A stretch of DNA of 61,109 nucleotides from Parachlorella kessleri (GCA_001598975.1 BBXU01001164.1:1-61109); one strand, 5' to 3'. Positions 27,801 through 40,888 are shown, counted from the stretch's first letter. Numbers and translations: made by a program. Notes: generated by a model from the sequence alone, not told the origin.

Positions 27801-29420
27801 GGCAGCAAAGCTGAAGCCCTGCATGACCAGCCCAGATGCTATAGACTCACAATTTGAAGCCTGACCAACGCAGATGGACTCATAACCGTGCCCAGCCTTT
27901 GGCCAACCTCCCCCGCCCCTTTCCCAGTCCCACCCACCCCACCCTTTTGCGCACCTTCAGCCCAGACCCCATGGGCGGCGCATGGGTGAACACTGCCACC
28001 GGCCTGTCTCCCGCCACTGCCAGCGTCCGCTCCAAAAACTCCAGCTGCTCCTCGTCAATGTGAACCTCGTGCACCGAGTCCGGGTTGGAGCGGAAGCGGG
28101 TGGTGGAGAGGCCAATGAGCGTCAGGGGCCCCACGTCGCAGCACCAGTAGTGCGGTTGCCGGAAAACCTGGCAGGGCGGCAGGAAGTAGATGTGCAACCT
28201 AACGACGGGACGTTAGCAGATTTTGAGGCTGGTGGGGACACACATTGGGCTTGCAGGGCAGCACAGACCAGTAATAATGCTTAGTGCAGGCACAGCAGCA
28301 ACCCATTGGATGTTCAAGCCGGGGACACAGACACCCCTGCCGTGTGGGAGTCTAGTGCCCACGGGTGCCACGTAGCCAGTGCCCATGTAGCTGCACAGGA
28401 GCCACCACTGGTACCAGCACCGGCGAGCAGGTCTGCAAACCGGTTGGCCCCAGCCTTGGGAGCACAGCACATATCATTTTCCTGCAAGACAGCAGCAGGG
28501 CATTCCTCACCTGCTTCCATGCCTCCAGATTTTCCTCATCGCTTTCAAACTCCGACCCCTCCAAGTCGTGGTTGCCCAGGATGGTAGCTGCTGGGACCCC
28601 AAAGCCTGCCAAGTACTCCTTAGCCAGCTTGAAGCAGCCCCAGCCGCCTGGGCCACAGTGATAGGAGCCCAGATCACCCAGCTGGACGACGCGGGCCCCC
28701 GCCTGCGCCCTGCCAGCGCCACCTGGCGCCAGCATGCTGCGCATGATCTGGTCACGAGCTTCGTAGAAAAGTCCCATGGCTTCGGGGTCCAGGTGGAGGT
28801 CGCCCACCACAGCTATGTTGAATTCGGACAGCGACCTACAGCACCTTGGAGAACGAGTCAATAGCTGCAGAAAGGCCAATTGCGTATGAGGAGCACCTGT
28901 GCTACACCAAGCTTCTGACAGAGTCTTGTTGTTGTAAGGCAAAAAGCTAGCTAGGATGTATGTGCCGCCTCAAAGATGCAAAAGGCCACAGCTTCTTTTT
29001 TGAACACACCATCCTGTGCTCTACAAAAGCGGTGCAGCTAGGCCCCCGCCGCGCTGCTGTGTAACCCCTCCTGTGATCACATGCGTGTTATCTAAAGACG
29101 GTACCCAACCTGGTACCCCTCCCCTTAGTCTGACAATATTTGACACACCAGCTCTTGTATAGCATGTGAGGGCCCCACCTGTCCTCAAAGCCCTCCAGGC
29201 CCGAATAAAACGTCTCAACAGCTGCTGCTGATGCTGCCATGGAGGAAGCTGCTACCATAAGCGGTTGACGGTTCTCAGCATGTCTCCCTTTAGTACTCAA
29301 GTTCTTTGCTGTTCCTTGTCTCCGGGGATAAAATAGCTTGGCCTTGAAGCGCAGGCCAGCCTGGCGGGGGAGGGTCGAAGCAAAAGACCCGGGCCGTGCG
29401 CTTCCTACTACTATCGACAT
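24833..29420 (-). CDS. Calcineurin-like metallophosphoesterase, plastid-targeted type
   Basis: Two-metal phosphoesterase related to plant and cyanobacterial calcineurin-like enzymes; substrate unknown. Nine in-phase exons, 1677 nt (558 aa): 29179-29420, 28511-28835, 27955-28167, 27166-27406, 26450-26624, 26103-26178, 25754-25834, 25165-25407, 24833-24913. The N-terminus (MSIVVGSARPGSFASTLPRQ..., Ser/Ala/Arg-rich, few acidic residues) resembles a chloroplast transit peptide. Metal-site motifs appear in the expected order: VVGDLHLD, QLGDLG, LGNHD, THAPP and FSGHYH. The domain is followed by a ~230-residue C-terminal extension containing a Gly/Ser/Asn-rich linker and a basic coiled end (FQQNKWRLRKEKEARELAG). 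Exon 26450-26624 has a tandemly duplicated acceptor. Head-to-head with CFAP299 across 195 bp. Confidence 0.92.
25408..25510. repeat. 68-bp duplication next to a metallophosphoesterase acceptor
   Basis: Sequence starting at the acceptor of exon 25165-25407 (ACCCATGCATCCCTGGGTGG at 25412) recurs at 25480 with minor changes, sharing CATCCCTGGGTG and AGATCAGCAG. Confidence 0.8.
26589..26830. repeat. 98-bp array at the acceptor of a metallophosphoesterase exon, three copies
   Basis: Copies start at about 26589, 26687 and 26785 (period 98). Each contains an exon-start segment (GTGTACATGCGGTAGCCCTC in copies 1 and 2), the acceptor region and a G-run. Copy 1 is the real exon start; copy 2 retains a usable CTGTAGGAAATG-type acceptor; copy 3 is decayed. 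All extra copies lie in the upstream intron. Confidence 0.9.
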
Positions 29421-29615
29421 CCTTGATGTGCAGCCAATGCAAGCAAGCAGGCCTGTGGGTACATGAAGCGCCTGTTTAGGTGAGCTGGACCGCGCGCTGC
29501 TGGGCCTGCTTAGACAGAGATCCCTTGGGACGTCCCATTGAGATATCCCACTTCTGCGGATACCTACAAATCATAGATGTTAAACTGATATTATCTTTGA
29601 CTGAACCAGGATAGT
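29421..29615. promoter_or_regulatory. Compact bidirectional promoter, metallophosphoesterase / CFAP299
   Basis: Only 195 bp separate the two start codons, so regulatory sequence must be shared. No recognisable motif could be assigned. Confidence 0.6.
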
Positions 29616-31289
29616 ATGGCGGAGCTTGCAGGTTGTGGGATTGAAGATTACGAGCTTGTGGACAAGTTTAGAACGTGAGCCGGCCACCAATTGTTACTGG
29701 CTACGAGCTCACGCTGAGGCCTTCTGCCTGCCTGTGCTGGGTGCGCACCTGGAGCAGCCTTCTCTTTCTCTTGTGCAGATACGACGACTACTTGGACAGC
29801 TTTGTCACTGACAGCGACGTATTTTATCTAGAGGACCGACAGACAGCAAGGTGCCTGACCCTATGCCCCTCCAGCACTGTCGCAGTCCATGCAGCTACCT
29901 GCAGAGTGAGACTCCTTGCTTCGGTCCTTGATGTACCTGTCCGGTGTTGTGCTGGGACGTGCATACCCACGGGCTGGCTTGCAAGGCAATGGATATGACA
30001 CCACTTCTGTCTGGTCCAGGCGGGTGGTGGAGTTGGGGTTTATTCACGGTAACGGCGACCTGCTGAAGCGAGGCGAGTACCTGGCCAAACAGCGGGCAAT
30101 TGCGGACTATCGGCAATCGCTGCTTTACAAAGGGCCCAAGCCGCTCCTGGGGGCAGGCAAAGACGTAAAGGGGAGCCCACTGCTTAAGGTACGGGTACCG
30201 GTTGGCAACCACCTGCAAGTGTATGTCTCACAACTGAAGCTGCAACAGTAAAAGCAAGTGCCTGCACCTTCAGTGTGAGTCACACAGCTGTGTGCATCTG
30301 TGATTCTCCTGACCAGAAGTACAGGTGGCAAAAACTCCAAATGAATATCTGTTTAAAGCAGGGACTTGTGGGCCTGCAGGCTATAGTAGAGCGGGAACAG
30401 GCGCTGCGAGACGGCTCGCTTTCTACCATCATTTTCATCCGTGACTACAATAGCCGGGGTCAGGAGGTGTCTGGCTACATAGACCTGGGCCACAGGTGCG
30501 GCCCGTGCTGGAGACAACTGTTGATGCTCGCTTGCCGGCTCACTGCTGGTGCCCTTGAGGTTAGGCTTGGCTTTGCTGGAAGTGGATGGCTGAGACGGAC
30601 TGACTGGGCCCATCTAGTGATTGCTTGGACGCAAGGGTAGTTTCTCCCATCATGTTTCAAAGCTGGTTGTATGCACGGCATTCCCGAAGCTATGCCGACG
30701 TCCAGGCTAGAAGTTGTGATTTTAGATGACAGTTTGTATGATACATATGATACTATTTTGTGTATAGGCTGGCAATGGACGAGGTGGGCATGGAAGCGGT
30801 GCTGCAGCTTGCCAAGCGCTTCTTGCCGCAGTCCAATGACCTCAGCTTCTACAACTGGGATACCCACGCGGTTACAAGCAGCCCCACTGCCAACTTTGAG
30901 GCGAGTGGACCTACCTTTCTAATACTCAGTGGGTGTGGGGCGGTTTGGGACGTCAAGACCAATATGAACTTGCAGGGTTCCCACCTACATCCTGCTGCAT
31001 GGTGCACCATTGAGTTGTGCATGAGGGGGCTTCCAGGGTCTTAGTCAAAGGTATTGCTTTTTCATCAAAGGCGCCCTGTTGTATCTCAAGTGCTTAGGCA
31101 AGCTCGCCGCTGTAGGTGCTTGTGGACGCCCAGAAGGGCCTGCTGTTCCGCAACACCCGCGACCGCAAGGTGGTGGCAGTGGACCCACTGGCCCCATCCC
31201 CTGGGGACTACTCCACCCGCACAGAGCTGGACACAGAGGAGTATGTGCAGGCGGTGGTCTTTGACCACGTGGTGGGCAAGAGAAGCTAG
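29616..31289 (+). CDS. CFAP299: Cilia- and flagella-associated protein 299 (C4orf22 family)
   Basis: Conserved protein of ciliated eukaryotes; molecular role poorly known. Six exons, 723 nt (240 aa; human 233 aa): 29616-29674, 29779-29850, 30020-30188, 30380-30495, 30768-30900, 31116-31289. Matches the family along its length: [74 protein letters not shown] and the C-terminal [11 protein letters not shown]. The fifth intron begins GCGAGT (GC-AG), needed to keep the frame. Exon 4 could start earlier at about 30361, adding six residues (GLVGLQ). Implies capacity for cilia or flagella, or retention of the gene after their loss. Confidence 0.95.
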
Positions 31290-32213
31290 AGAACTGCATC
31301 CCTTGGACAAGGTAGTGGCACTGCCAGCAGGGGCAGTGTAGAAGTCTGAGCACACGCAAGAGTGTGGCGGGTCATAATGCTGCATATTGGAGAAGTAGCG
31401 TGTGCCGAGGCACAAGAGGCGGCGTCTTTTTAGGAAGCACTGGCCACGCCAGGGGTGTGTTGCCACGGTTATGTGGCTGGTAATCAGCTGGGCGCGGCAT
31501 GGCCTTGGGGCCGGCGGGGGCAGTGAGCAGCGAAGCTCACGCCAAAGCAGCTACAAAGCTTAAGCTGGGTTTAGTTGAAAAAGCAGGTGGACGCTGTGGA
31601 CAATCTGCAAGGTGTTGTCGCTCGCATTAAGCTGGCACACTTGCTTGGCACAGTTGTTTCCCTGGCGTAGACTCGAGGTGAGGCCCACATCTTGGGTACA
31701 ACATCAGCAAGCTAGGATTGCTTGGTGTATATTTCAATAAGCCGCATTGAACAGCTGCCAAGTGGTAAACATGATTGGTACCATGTCCAGTCCCTTCTAC
31801 TGTGCATGCTGCACCCTTTCATTGCTATTTAATCTCAGAGGGTTACTTTTAAACCAATCCATGTGTTGCTTATTATTAATCCGGCTGCACCAGGAGCAGT
31901 GCATGGACTACATGCTTACATTATTCCCATTTGGGCGATTACGTAACATGCACTCCAGGGGGGGGAGAGGCAGCAGCACAAAACTCTGTGAGTCCTATGT
32001 GAAAAACTCAGCCATTGTTGCCTGATTGGAAGCTATTAGAAGACTGGTGTACAACTGTCCATCACTTTTACATCCCTACATGGTACCAGCTACAAGTAAG
32101 TATGCTGACTTGCCGTGCTCAGGCCAGTCAACCGCCATGGTCATGCTGTACACGGCCAGTGGAAGTGCGCCCAAGCCTGCGATAGGCGTGCCACCCTAAA
32201 TCTTGAACCCTTC
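31290..32213. other. Convergent region after CFAP299 and TBCE
   Basis: 924 bp with no supported exon. Contains the probable TBCE 3'-end signal near 32068. Local AT-rich patches at 31730-31880. Confidence 0.5.
32068..32072 (-). terminator. TGTAA polyadenylation signal of TBCE
   Basis: TGTAA on the minus strand, 142 bases past the TBCE stop, fits the chlorophyte poly(A) signal. Confidence 0.5.
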
Positions 32214-35200
32214 TCAAGCCATCAGGCGCTCCTCCACAGATCTGAATTGCTGGATCATCTGCAGGATAGCAGCAGGCAGGGGGGGAGAGCCTGTCAGCCA
32301 TACAAAAGAGAGCATACAACACCAGACACACGTCCCAGTTCTAAATGTAGTTGTGGCCGCGCTACCCAGTTTGTCAAGAAGCACAGCTGCTCCAGTTATA
32401 GGAAATCACGCTCCCTGGTCACACTGGGAAATGCATGGAAAATGCTCAAGCCAGTCAACGGGGCTTGAAAAGATCACCCAGTGCATCTGCCCCTTCTGTA
32501 CAGCTGAAAGGGCGTGCCATGCAAGGGCCATTGCACCCCCCCCCACCACACACACAACCCAATCTGCCCTCCTCTCCTCCCACCCAACCCGCTTCCCCGC
32601 ACCTTGTCGTGCTCCTGCATAAGCTGCTGGTGCCGCTCGGCAGCCGCCTGCTTGGCAGCTTGCAGCACAGCGGCTCTGGCCGCTGGGTCGCATTCGCTCA
32701 CCTCAACCCTGGAGGAGACCAGACAGAGTAAGGGAGGCACTGGCAATAGCCTTCTTCATGCGGAGTACGGCAGTCGGATGGCAGATGCGCACAGCAGCTG
32801 TAGTGAGGAACTCAACGCCCTGGCCACCAAGCACACCACAAGGGCAACGGCCATAGAGCTGACTTCCCAGCGACGGACCCATTCCAGGCCGGAGCACATG
32901 TCAAAGCTCAGTCTCAATCCCCGGCCTGCTTGCCGTTGCTGCCATGCCGTCCCTGCATCAGATACAGTAGCCCTTGGTACGCAGCCTGCGCGCCTGCAGG
33001 AGCCGCTCTTGCAGGTGCCTTGCAATGGATCAGCAGCAACCTGGCACAACTGCCGCACCCCTACCTGGTGCCGTCCACAGGATTGAAGTAGCGCAGCTCT
33101 CGTGCATCTTCATCTGTGATGTCCTCCGGCTCTGGTGGCTGGGCCCCAGCCTGCCCCTCAGCTGCTGCTGGCGGCAGCACCAGCAGCAGCGCCTGCTGCG
33201 CCACCTTGACTCGGAGCAGCTTCTCAATCATCAGCTTCAGCTTACCCACGGTCAGCGACACTGCAAGGACAAGGGAACACAGCATTCCCCCTGTTCATAG
33301 GCAGTGCCCGCTTTGCAGTGATTCACACGGGTTATGCACCACCTTTGCCACAGTGAGGAAAGGCAGGATTCCCCGCGAGGTCCCTCACAGGTTTGATCGG
33401 TGTAACCGGGGGCGGCCCTGGTCCACTAAACTGCTAAGGATGGCATTTTCCGCTCCGTTGAGCAGTTGCCTTGGCGCCTCCGAGTACCCTGGGGCCTCTG
33501 GCACGCCAACAACATTATTTCAACAACAACATGGTCTCCCATGCGAATCTGCCGCTCACCAGGTAGTTTCTTCTTCACTTCCTTGCCGCTGTAGCTCATC
33601 ACCACTTCCACCAAGCCGCGCGCCAGGCTGGCACCCCCAGCGGGCACAGCAGGCCCCGACGGCGCCAGCTGGCCGTACCTGGCGGTCAGGGCCGGCAGCC
33701 GGGGGTGTGATGCCTTGATGTGCTGCCGGGAGGCTTCATCCTTGGCGGCAGCTAGCTCATCTGCGCATGGGCAAGGGGAGTATGTCAGACCATGCACACA
33801 GGGGCGCGCAGGGGCCACGAATGCTTCATGATGCTGCGCCAGGGTCGATCCTAGCACAGCCAGTTTATCAGAGGATGTGTGCTGGGAAAGTAGGCTGGTA
33901 CTGCCTAGTTCTGCGGGGGCTTGGGAGGGCAAGGGACAAGCTGGTAAGCATTGCCCTTGCGCACAAGCCCACCTGCATCCCCAGACTACCAGCCAGCCCT
34001 CACAAATGCAGATCAGGCATCGCGTATAGGCACACTACCAGCATCGCGAGCGGTCCAGTGTCCCAGGGTCAGCAACACACACAGTTGTACCACCAGCAGT
34101 TTACCATCAAAAAGCGCATGGCCACTAGGAAGTTCTCTCACAAGCAGCGCGGGGGCACTGCTGTCCTTCTTCTATGTCAGAGCTGATAACACGGCAAAAC
34201 CAGCGCCTAGTCTCCCACCGGTGACGTGGCGCAGATAGTTGAGCTCGGCATCCCAGCGCTCCATCTTTGTAACCGTGCTGGCGTTGAGTGCGGCCAGCTT
34301 GCCCATCCGAGCTATCACCTGCACGCGGCAGGGTCTGGGTGTCAATACAACACCTTTGTCTCACCGCCTGAACGCTGCCTATTAAGTGCCTGGGGCACCC
34401 AGCACCCCCCCCGTGGTGCTGCCCCAACACAGGCTGCTGGCATCACTACCAGCATGTCGGCGGAGATAGAAACTGACCACAGCGGGCCTGCACCCACCTA
34501 GGGCGACCCCTTCTGCTCCCCCACCTACACTCTTGTTCCACAGTCCATCCCATCACCGCTGCACACACGGTGTACATGGCAGACCCAGTCTCCAGTATCA
34601 CCCACCAGGCATCCACCAGGTATCATTGACCCACCTCGTACCGCCCTGAACTCCCAAGCTTCTCAAGGATGGGGTTGCCAGTCAGCCGGGTTTCTGTCAA
34701 GGCTGGGAAGAAGTCCATCTGGTCGACCGAGGCCCAGTCGGCTATGCAGTTGCGGCCCAGCAGCAGTGAGGTGAGCGTGGTGAATCCTGCACGACAGACA
34801 GACCACAGCCCTCTGTCTTCTCCAGGGAAACAGCTTGTGGTGTGAGGTATGAGAACCTTGGCTTTGAGACATGCGTGCTATGGAGGGTGAGCAGAGCAAC
34901 ATAGTGCAGCAGGCATTAGCCGCTCCAGGCTCTCTTCAGGAGAGCCTGTATGTCAACTCAGCTTGTCGGAAGCAGCTTAAACGAATTATGTGCCCCCTCC
35001 CCTCTCTCACACACACCTTCCCGGTACTGCACGTGCGGAAGCTGGTTGCCGCTGAGCAGCAGCGAGCGTAGCGCCGGCAGCATGCACAGCAGCTGCACGT
35101 CGTCCCAGTCAGCAAGCTGGTTGCCTTCCAAGTCTAGCACTTCCAGCCGGCCAAAGGCTGCTGCTAAGAGGTGCTGCTCGGAGTGGTCGCTCCTGCTGCT

Positions 35201-36677
35201 CCTGCTGTGCAGGCTGCCGCTGCTGGGTGCTATATGGGGCTTGCCCTCCTGGCCCTCACTGGTGTCGCTGCTGTGTACAGCTGTGTGGGGTGCTGGTACG
35301 CGGAGAGCGGAGATGCTATTTCCCACCAAGTGAAGCTCCCGCAGGTTGGGCAGCTGCTGCGCCACTGCTACGGCCTGCAATCATTTGGGTCTGGCCGACA
35401 CCGGCGTCAACCCAGTCGTCATGACCCTTATTGTCAGCAAGATTCTCTGATACTCTTGATCCTCTGGATGAGAAAACACAGCAATATGCCAGCCAGTGAG
35501 GGTATGCTCAAGATCAGCTGAGAGCATTGCAAAGCACCGCAGACGCTGGTCTGTCTTGGCCTGCTTGTGGTTCATCAAATCATTCGCTCCCGCCTCTAGT
35601 ACGGTATGACTAAGGGCGACGCACCACACCCAGCAGGCATGGTGAGGTCACGCCTCCTACCTGCGCCCAGCCGATGCCGCAGCTGTTCAGCACCAGAGTT
35701 GCTAGGGTCGGCAGCTGGGTGGCAGCAGCCGGCACAGGGCCCCAGTGAAGGCTCGTAGGCAGCTCAAGCCTGTTGCGACTGAGGTTCAGGGTACTGAGGG
35801 AGGGTAGGGCTGTCAGCAAGCCAGTGGCAAAGCCCCAGTCGGCAATCAGGTTATCGGTCAGGTCTAGCTCGCCGAGGGAGGGCAGAGCAGCTGCCACAGC
35901 CACAGTGTCTCCCTGCAGGCAACTGGCCATGTAAGCATGTCTGAGTCTGGGAGGGGCAGTTCTAGTGATGCAGGTTAATGGCAGGAAGGCTCTGCCCTTG
36001 TTGCAGCAACCGGTACTGTCCTGAGCGGAAGTGGCTTAATGTCATACCCAAAGGCCTCTGGCCTCAGCAGCCCTGAGTGCTTCCTAGGGCAGGAACAAGA
36101 CGTGTATGCGCCGGTCAACACCAGATTCACCCTGCATTGCATAGCCACAAGCAAGAAGTGTGCTCCTCTCGCACAAAAGCCTTACCAGCCCAGCCACGCC
36201 TTGGTCCACCACGCTGGCCTTCTGCAGCCGTGCCAAGTCTGCAAGCCGCCGCGCCACCTGCTGTGCACCCACAAGTTCCACCTCTACCCTGCTGCCTCTG
36301 CCCGTCGTTGTACCTAGCTCCTCCGGCTGCACATCCTCTTTCTCGCCCTGCTCGACGCTGCTGTTGGTGCCCAAGTGGTCGCCACCGCCGTAGCGCCTCT
36401 GTATTGCTTCGAGCAGCGTGCAGCCGAGGGATACTGCTTCCAGGAACTTGGGCAGACGCACGAAGGAGCCTGCCTGAGCCCCATCACGGCAGGAGAAGTA
36501 GCGCCTGCCGCCGTGGCTCCCATCATGCTTGCCTCTGCTGGCATCATCCCACTCCAGGCCCACCCAGTCGCCAGCCTGACCGTCGATGGGACCGAGGTAC
36601 TGAACGGTGGCCTTGAACCTGCCACCCACCAGGCATCTGGCGCCCTGACGGACCTCGTGTGGCAGACTGACGGTCAT
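32214..36677 (-). CDS. TBCE: Tubulin-folding cofactor E
   Basis: Chaperone that with TBCD and TBCC forms assembly-competent alpha/beta-tubulin. Nine in-phase exons, 1902 nt (633 aa): 36186-36677, 35661-35912, 35017-35374, 34635-34786, 34219-34318, 33560-33760, 33065-33260, 32603-32708, 32214-32258. The N-terminal CAP-Gly domain is clear (GDWVGLEWDDASRGKHDG, GGRRYFSC, GSFVRLPKFL). Leucine-rich repeats follow (LPSLGELDLTDN, LPSLSTLNLSRN, FGRLEVLDLEGNQLADW), then FFPALTETRLTGNPIL, ERWDAELNYLRHV and a ubiquitin-like C-terminus beginning SLTVGKLKLMIEKLL. It is about 100 residues longer than human TBCE because of Ser/Ala-rich inserts in the LRR and linker. The last exon adds a short Ala/Gln-rich helical tail. 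Confidence 0.95.
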
Positions 36678-36980
36678 GTTGGAACCACCAAATGTTCAGT
36701 GCCCTGGAACAGACCCTCAAGTCAACGCTTGAATAAGCTTACACAAATGCTTGCATGGCGCTGAGTGCCAAACGTCTTGTGGCGCCCTGCCAGGTGGGCG
36801 CGGGACAGGAAAAGTTTGAAGCCATAGCTAGCTACGCCGGGATCTGCGTTATGGAACGCATTTGTTTAACTTGATCATATCGAGTTGGATCAGGGGCCCT
36901 CTGCCTTCCTAAGGAAACCCTGCCCACACCTTATCAAGGACACTTTGCCAACACTTTGTTCTACAGCGAATGACCCACCC
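36678..36980. promoter_or_regulatory. Divergent promoter region, TBCE / unknown membrane protein
   Basis: 303 bp between head-to-head start codons. No core element identified. Confidence 0.5.
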
Positions 36981-39900
36981 ATGATGCCTGTGAACCTTGG
37001 ACAAGATGCCTTTACGGGCGGTTTGGGAGACAGCAAACTAGCTGCAGCCAAGGCACGCAGAAGCCACGCCCGACGCAACGTTGCCTCCATGGTAAAAGGG
37101 ACTCGATTGATATTCTGTTTGGCTGGCTCCTTCAGTCCTTTTGGGCGCTGAACAGGTCCCTGTGTGTGAGCGCAGGCGAGGCAAGGAAACAGGAACAAGG
37201 GTGCCGAGCACCTAGTCTCTGACCAGAGCGTGGCGAGGCTGGAGGCTTTCTTTGGAGTGCAGCACCAGGATACCACAGGTATCTGCTCCAGTGCAACCTC
37301 TAAACGGGTCGACCAACCTTATCAGCCAGTCTCTGGCACGCTTCTGGGGTCGGGACCTTATTATTAACACTAGCTGTCGCTGTGCAGCTCTGCCAGCCAG
37401 TGTTGTGCCAATTCCCTGCCAGGCTTGTGCATGGGTGCTTCATTCGGCCAGTCTAGCGCTTTTTCTGTGCAGAGGAGCCAGCACTTTCGGCGCATCCTGC
37501 CTCACACTCGTTGCCACTCGGACGGCCTCAGCAGTTGGTGGCTCGCCCTGGCTCAAGCCTCTCTGCTAGCCCAAGCAGCACGGCAGCAGCAAGGCAGCAA
37601 CTAGGGGCCTCCCAGCATGCCCCAGCCGCGGCACAGCCTGCTCTTGCCGACAGTACGCGGCGGCATCACAAGAGATTGGGGCAGCTGGATCAAAGCCGTT
37701 GGATGGATCCCTCAGCCTCGCTTACAGCAGAGACCCAGGCTGGGGTCTCCGGTTCCCACCAGGCAGCAGCTGTCCAGTCCGCTGTGGAAAGGGGCGCTGC
37801 ACCTGCCCTGGACAATAGCAGCGCAGCCGCAAGGACGGCTGGCAAGCAGCAGGCGACATCCCAGCAGCAACGGCAGCAGCAGCAGGCAGCGGCACCTGCC
37901 GTCACAGCATCTCCTGCCGCCAGCGGCTTCCACCTGCCACAGGCAAGCAGAGTTGTGACAAATCCACAGGGCCTGCTTAAAAGGCACACTGAACCTAGGA
38001 AGTGTCTCCCACCCGCTCTGTGGGTACGGATCCCAAAAGCCACTGCATTTTTGTGCTCTGCCCAGTCTTTAGCAGCTTGAACACTAACACCTGCAGCTGC
38101 ATACCAGGCATGCACGGCAATGCAGACAAAGTAAGGACAGAGTTGCGGACAGAAACTATTGCAGGCCGATGAGTGCAATGCAGGTGGCACTCGAGGCCCC
38201 AGACCTGTCTCATCTGTCTGAGCTGGCCAGCAGCACGGTGATGTCAGCAGGCAGCCGGCTCACGGCACATGTGCCCCAGCTGCCCTCATTGGAGTGGGAG
38301 GCACCCACTCTTCTAGTCCCCAGGATAGCACTGCCGAAAGTGGAGCTGCCTGCCCTGGAGCCTCCGCAGCTGCCTTCCTTCAGCCTGCCGCAGCTTCCAA
38401 AGCTTCACAGGCCTCGCCTACCTGAGCTGCCCAGCATAGAGCTGCAAGGGGTGGATTTGGAAGCCCTCAACCACCAGCTTGGCTGTATGAGGGAGTTCAG
38501 CGCGCAGCAGTGGGCCAACCTGCGGACAGCGGCGGCGCGCGCGGTTCGGTTGAGCAGGCAGGCTGAGAGCCGCGAAGTGCAGGCTCCGGCGCAGCAGCAA
38601 GTGGGGCAGCAGGCGGCGGTAGCGGGGTCGCAGGGGCAGCAGCAGTTGCAGAGGCGGCAGCAGAAGCAACAGCAGGCTGCGCCCATGGGGCCACCAGCCG
38701 TGTCACCTCAGCAATTACACCAGGTGGAAAGACCTGTAGAGCGGCTTGGCACCTGGCTGCCTGCCCCCCAGTCGCACCACCAGCAGCAGCAGGCGGCGGC
38801 CATTGGTGGTCCCTCCCACCATGCAATGACCGCTGAGGCGGCTGCAGCAGAGGGGCTGCACACTAGCCGCCGTGAGCAGCAGTCTACATCAGCCCAAGCC
38901 GTGGAGGTGGCTTCTCCCATCGGCCGACAGCTCTTGCCCCGCCTGGGGCTGCAGGCATGGCGGACAGGGGGGCTCACAGCTTGGGGCTGGGCCGTGCTGT
39001 TGATACTGGGAGCACTGGCAGCTGGAGGCGTTCGTGTTGCACAGGTGACCTTGTCTGGCAAGTTCTGTTGCTGCATATGGGTGCTGTCTTGTTACAATGC
39101 GCTCGATGGTGCATTGACACAGTTTCAGACAAGTGCTGGGTTGAGGGCTGCCATAGCCCGCATCACTAGCTTGCCTTTGCTTGTCCCATACCTCCCATGC
39201 GCCTGGTGTGGTACTCACCCCAGTGAGGTAACCTGCAACACTGTGGTGAAGATGAGGACCCCTGCTGAATTGCTGCTGGCCGCACAGCGCGGCTGCACCA
39301 CCTGGAAGGATTACTTGATGGAGGCTCGGCAAGGCGGCGCAGCAGGGCCTTGCAACAGCAGCAGCAGCAGCAGGAGGAGGCAGTGCAGTACAAAGATACC
39401 ACTATGTGGAGTGCCAGGGACAGGCAGTAGCCCTGGCTTATTTAAATGAGTGCTAGCCTTCAAGGCACTGGATTGCGCTTGCAGGGGCGCCGGCAGCATG
39501 CAGCCCAGCAGGCCGTGCGTGAGGCGGAGCAGCGTGCCAGGGACGCGCAGAGAAAGGAGCGCCAGCGGCGGCGCTTCCAACGGGCGCTCCTGGCGGCAGA
39601 GGACTTTGAGGGCAGCAGCGTGGACAGTATAGGTAGGTACCACTGCTTGCAGGAAACCTGTGCAAATGTGTGGCCCCCAACCATAACTTGAGTTTTACCT
39701 TCAAATAAGGTAGATCCCGCAGGGCGTGTGTAGACGTGATCTACTGTGTTATATCTTGGCATCCCTGAGCAGAAAGAGTAAGCCATTCGAGACATTGATG
39801 GGGCCCTCAGGTGAAGTACCCAACCATTGCCTATCTGCCTGGTGTGAGTGCCGCATGCCTGTGGTGGGTGAAATCGATCGACCTCCACTCCTGCCTGCCA

Positions 39901-40888
39901 CCCCCCTGCAGCCTTCACCTCCGTCAGCAAGAAGCGTGGCGGCCCCTCTGTCGCCCTGAAGGACAACACCTCACCACCCGCGGGGTCCGCAACAGACCAG
40001 GGCGGCAGCATCGCGACCTCTAACCCGGACATTGCCCCAGTCTCTGGGTCAGTTAGAGAAGCAGCAGTGGTGTCTCCACCTGGCAATACCAGTCCTGCTG
40101 GGAGTGCTACAGCTGCGCCAGGTACCGACAGCGGCGTGGGCAGAGAAGGGCTGCTGGCAGAAGCATCTGCATCATCAGCAGACCACACAACTGGGCAGGA
40201 TGGTGCCCAAGGTGCTCTGTCGCCCTCCAGCAAAGCAGCAGCAACAGCTGCGGTGAACAAGCCTGGCTTGGGGGCAGCAGCTGCGGGTGATGGTGTGACT
40301 GTGGTAACGCGGGACCCAGCGGGAGAAAACCCCTTCCTAAGGGGTATGGGAGCCTTGTCTACCTTCAGCTTTGATGATGGAGCACCGGAGGACCAGGGAG
40401 CATATGATGCATTGGTTGAAGGTGCGTAGAGCCTGGTCAGGGCGCCTAGTGCGCTCGACCAACCATAGATTTGCATGGGATGGCATTCAGCAGCTCAGCA
40501 TGCAGGGCACTCATCCTTGCTGCCTATGTTGCAAATGGGCATGGCAGGGATGGCCTGTCCATGGCCACAGCCTAGCCCCGTCATTGTCCCCCTTCTGCGT
40601 ACCAGCAGCTTCTGGTCATGCCGTGCTTGCCGCCTGAAGGTCCCCTGCCCTGGTGTGCTGTCCCTGTTGCTAACGAGATCCGTCTTGGCTGCCCTTCATT
40701 TGTCTCCTGCAGATGAGGGTGGCGAGGACGGGGATGACGTGTACAACCCCCGCAGCTGGGACCAGCAGACCCGGCGGGAATGGGATGCCTTTGTCAACTC
40801 GTCCAAGGTTGGCCAGGGCAAGCTGTGGGACACCTCGCAGATAGACCTGGGCCTGCCCCAGACCCATATCGACCTGGATAAGGACTGA
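36981..40888 (+). CDS. Unknown Gln/Ala-rich membrane protein with C-terminal EWDAF/LWD motif
   Basis: Not recognised. Well-supported exons: 36981-37091 (MMPVNLGQDAFTGG, Arg/Ala-rich helix), 37176-37278, 37473-37942, 38184-39044, 39485-39632, 39912-40421, 40713-40888. The stretch 39120-39430 probably adds one or two exons whose frame I could not settle. The protein holds Pro/Leu-rich repeats (LPALEPPQLPSFSLPQLP), Gln/Ala runs, one predicted membrane helix (WGWAVLLILGALAAGG) near the end of exon 38184-39044, then a strongly charged coiled coil (REAEQRARDAQRKERQRRR). The last exon encodes YNPRSWDQQTRREWDAF and LWDTSQIDLGLPQTHIDL, which is repeated in divergent form by the gene ending at 51294. 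The intron after 37942 has a GC donor (CAG|GCAAGC). Head-to-head with TBCE. Confidence 0.68.
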
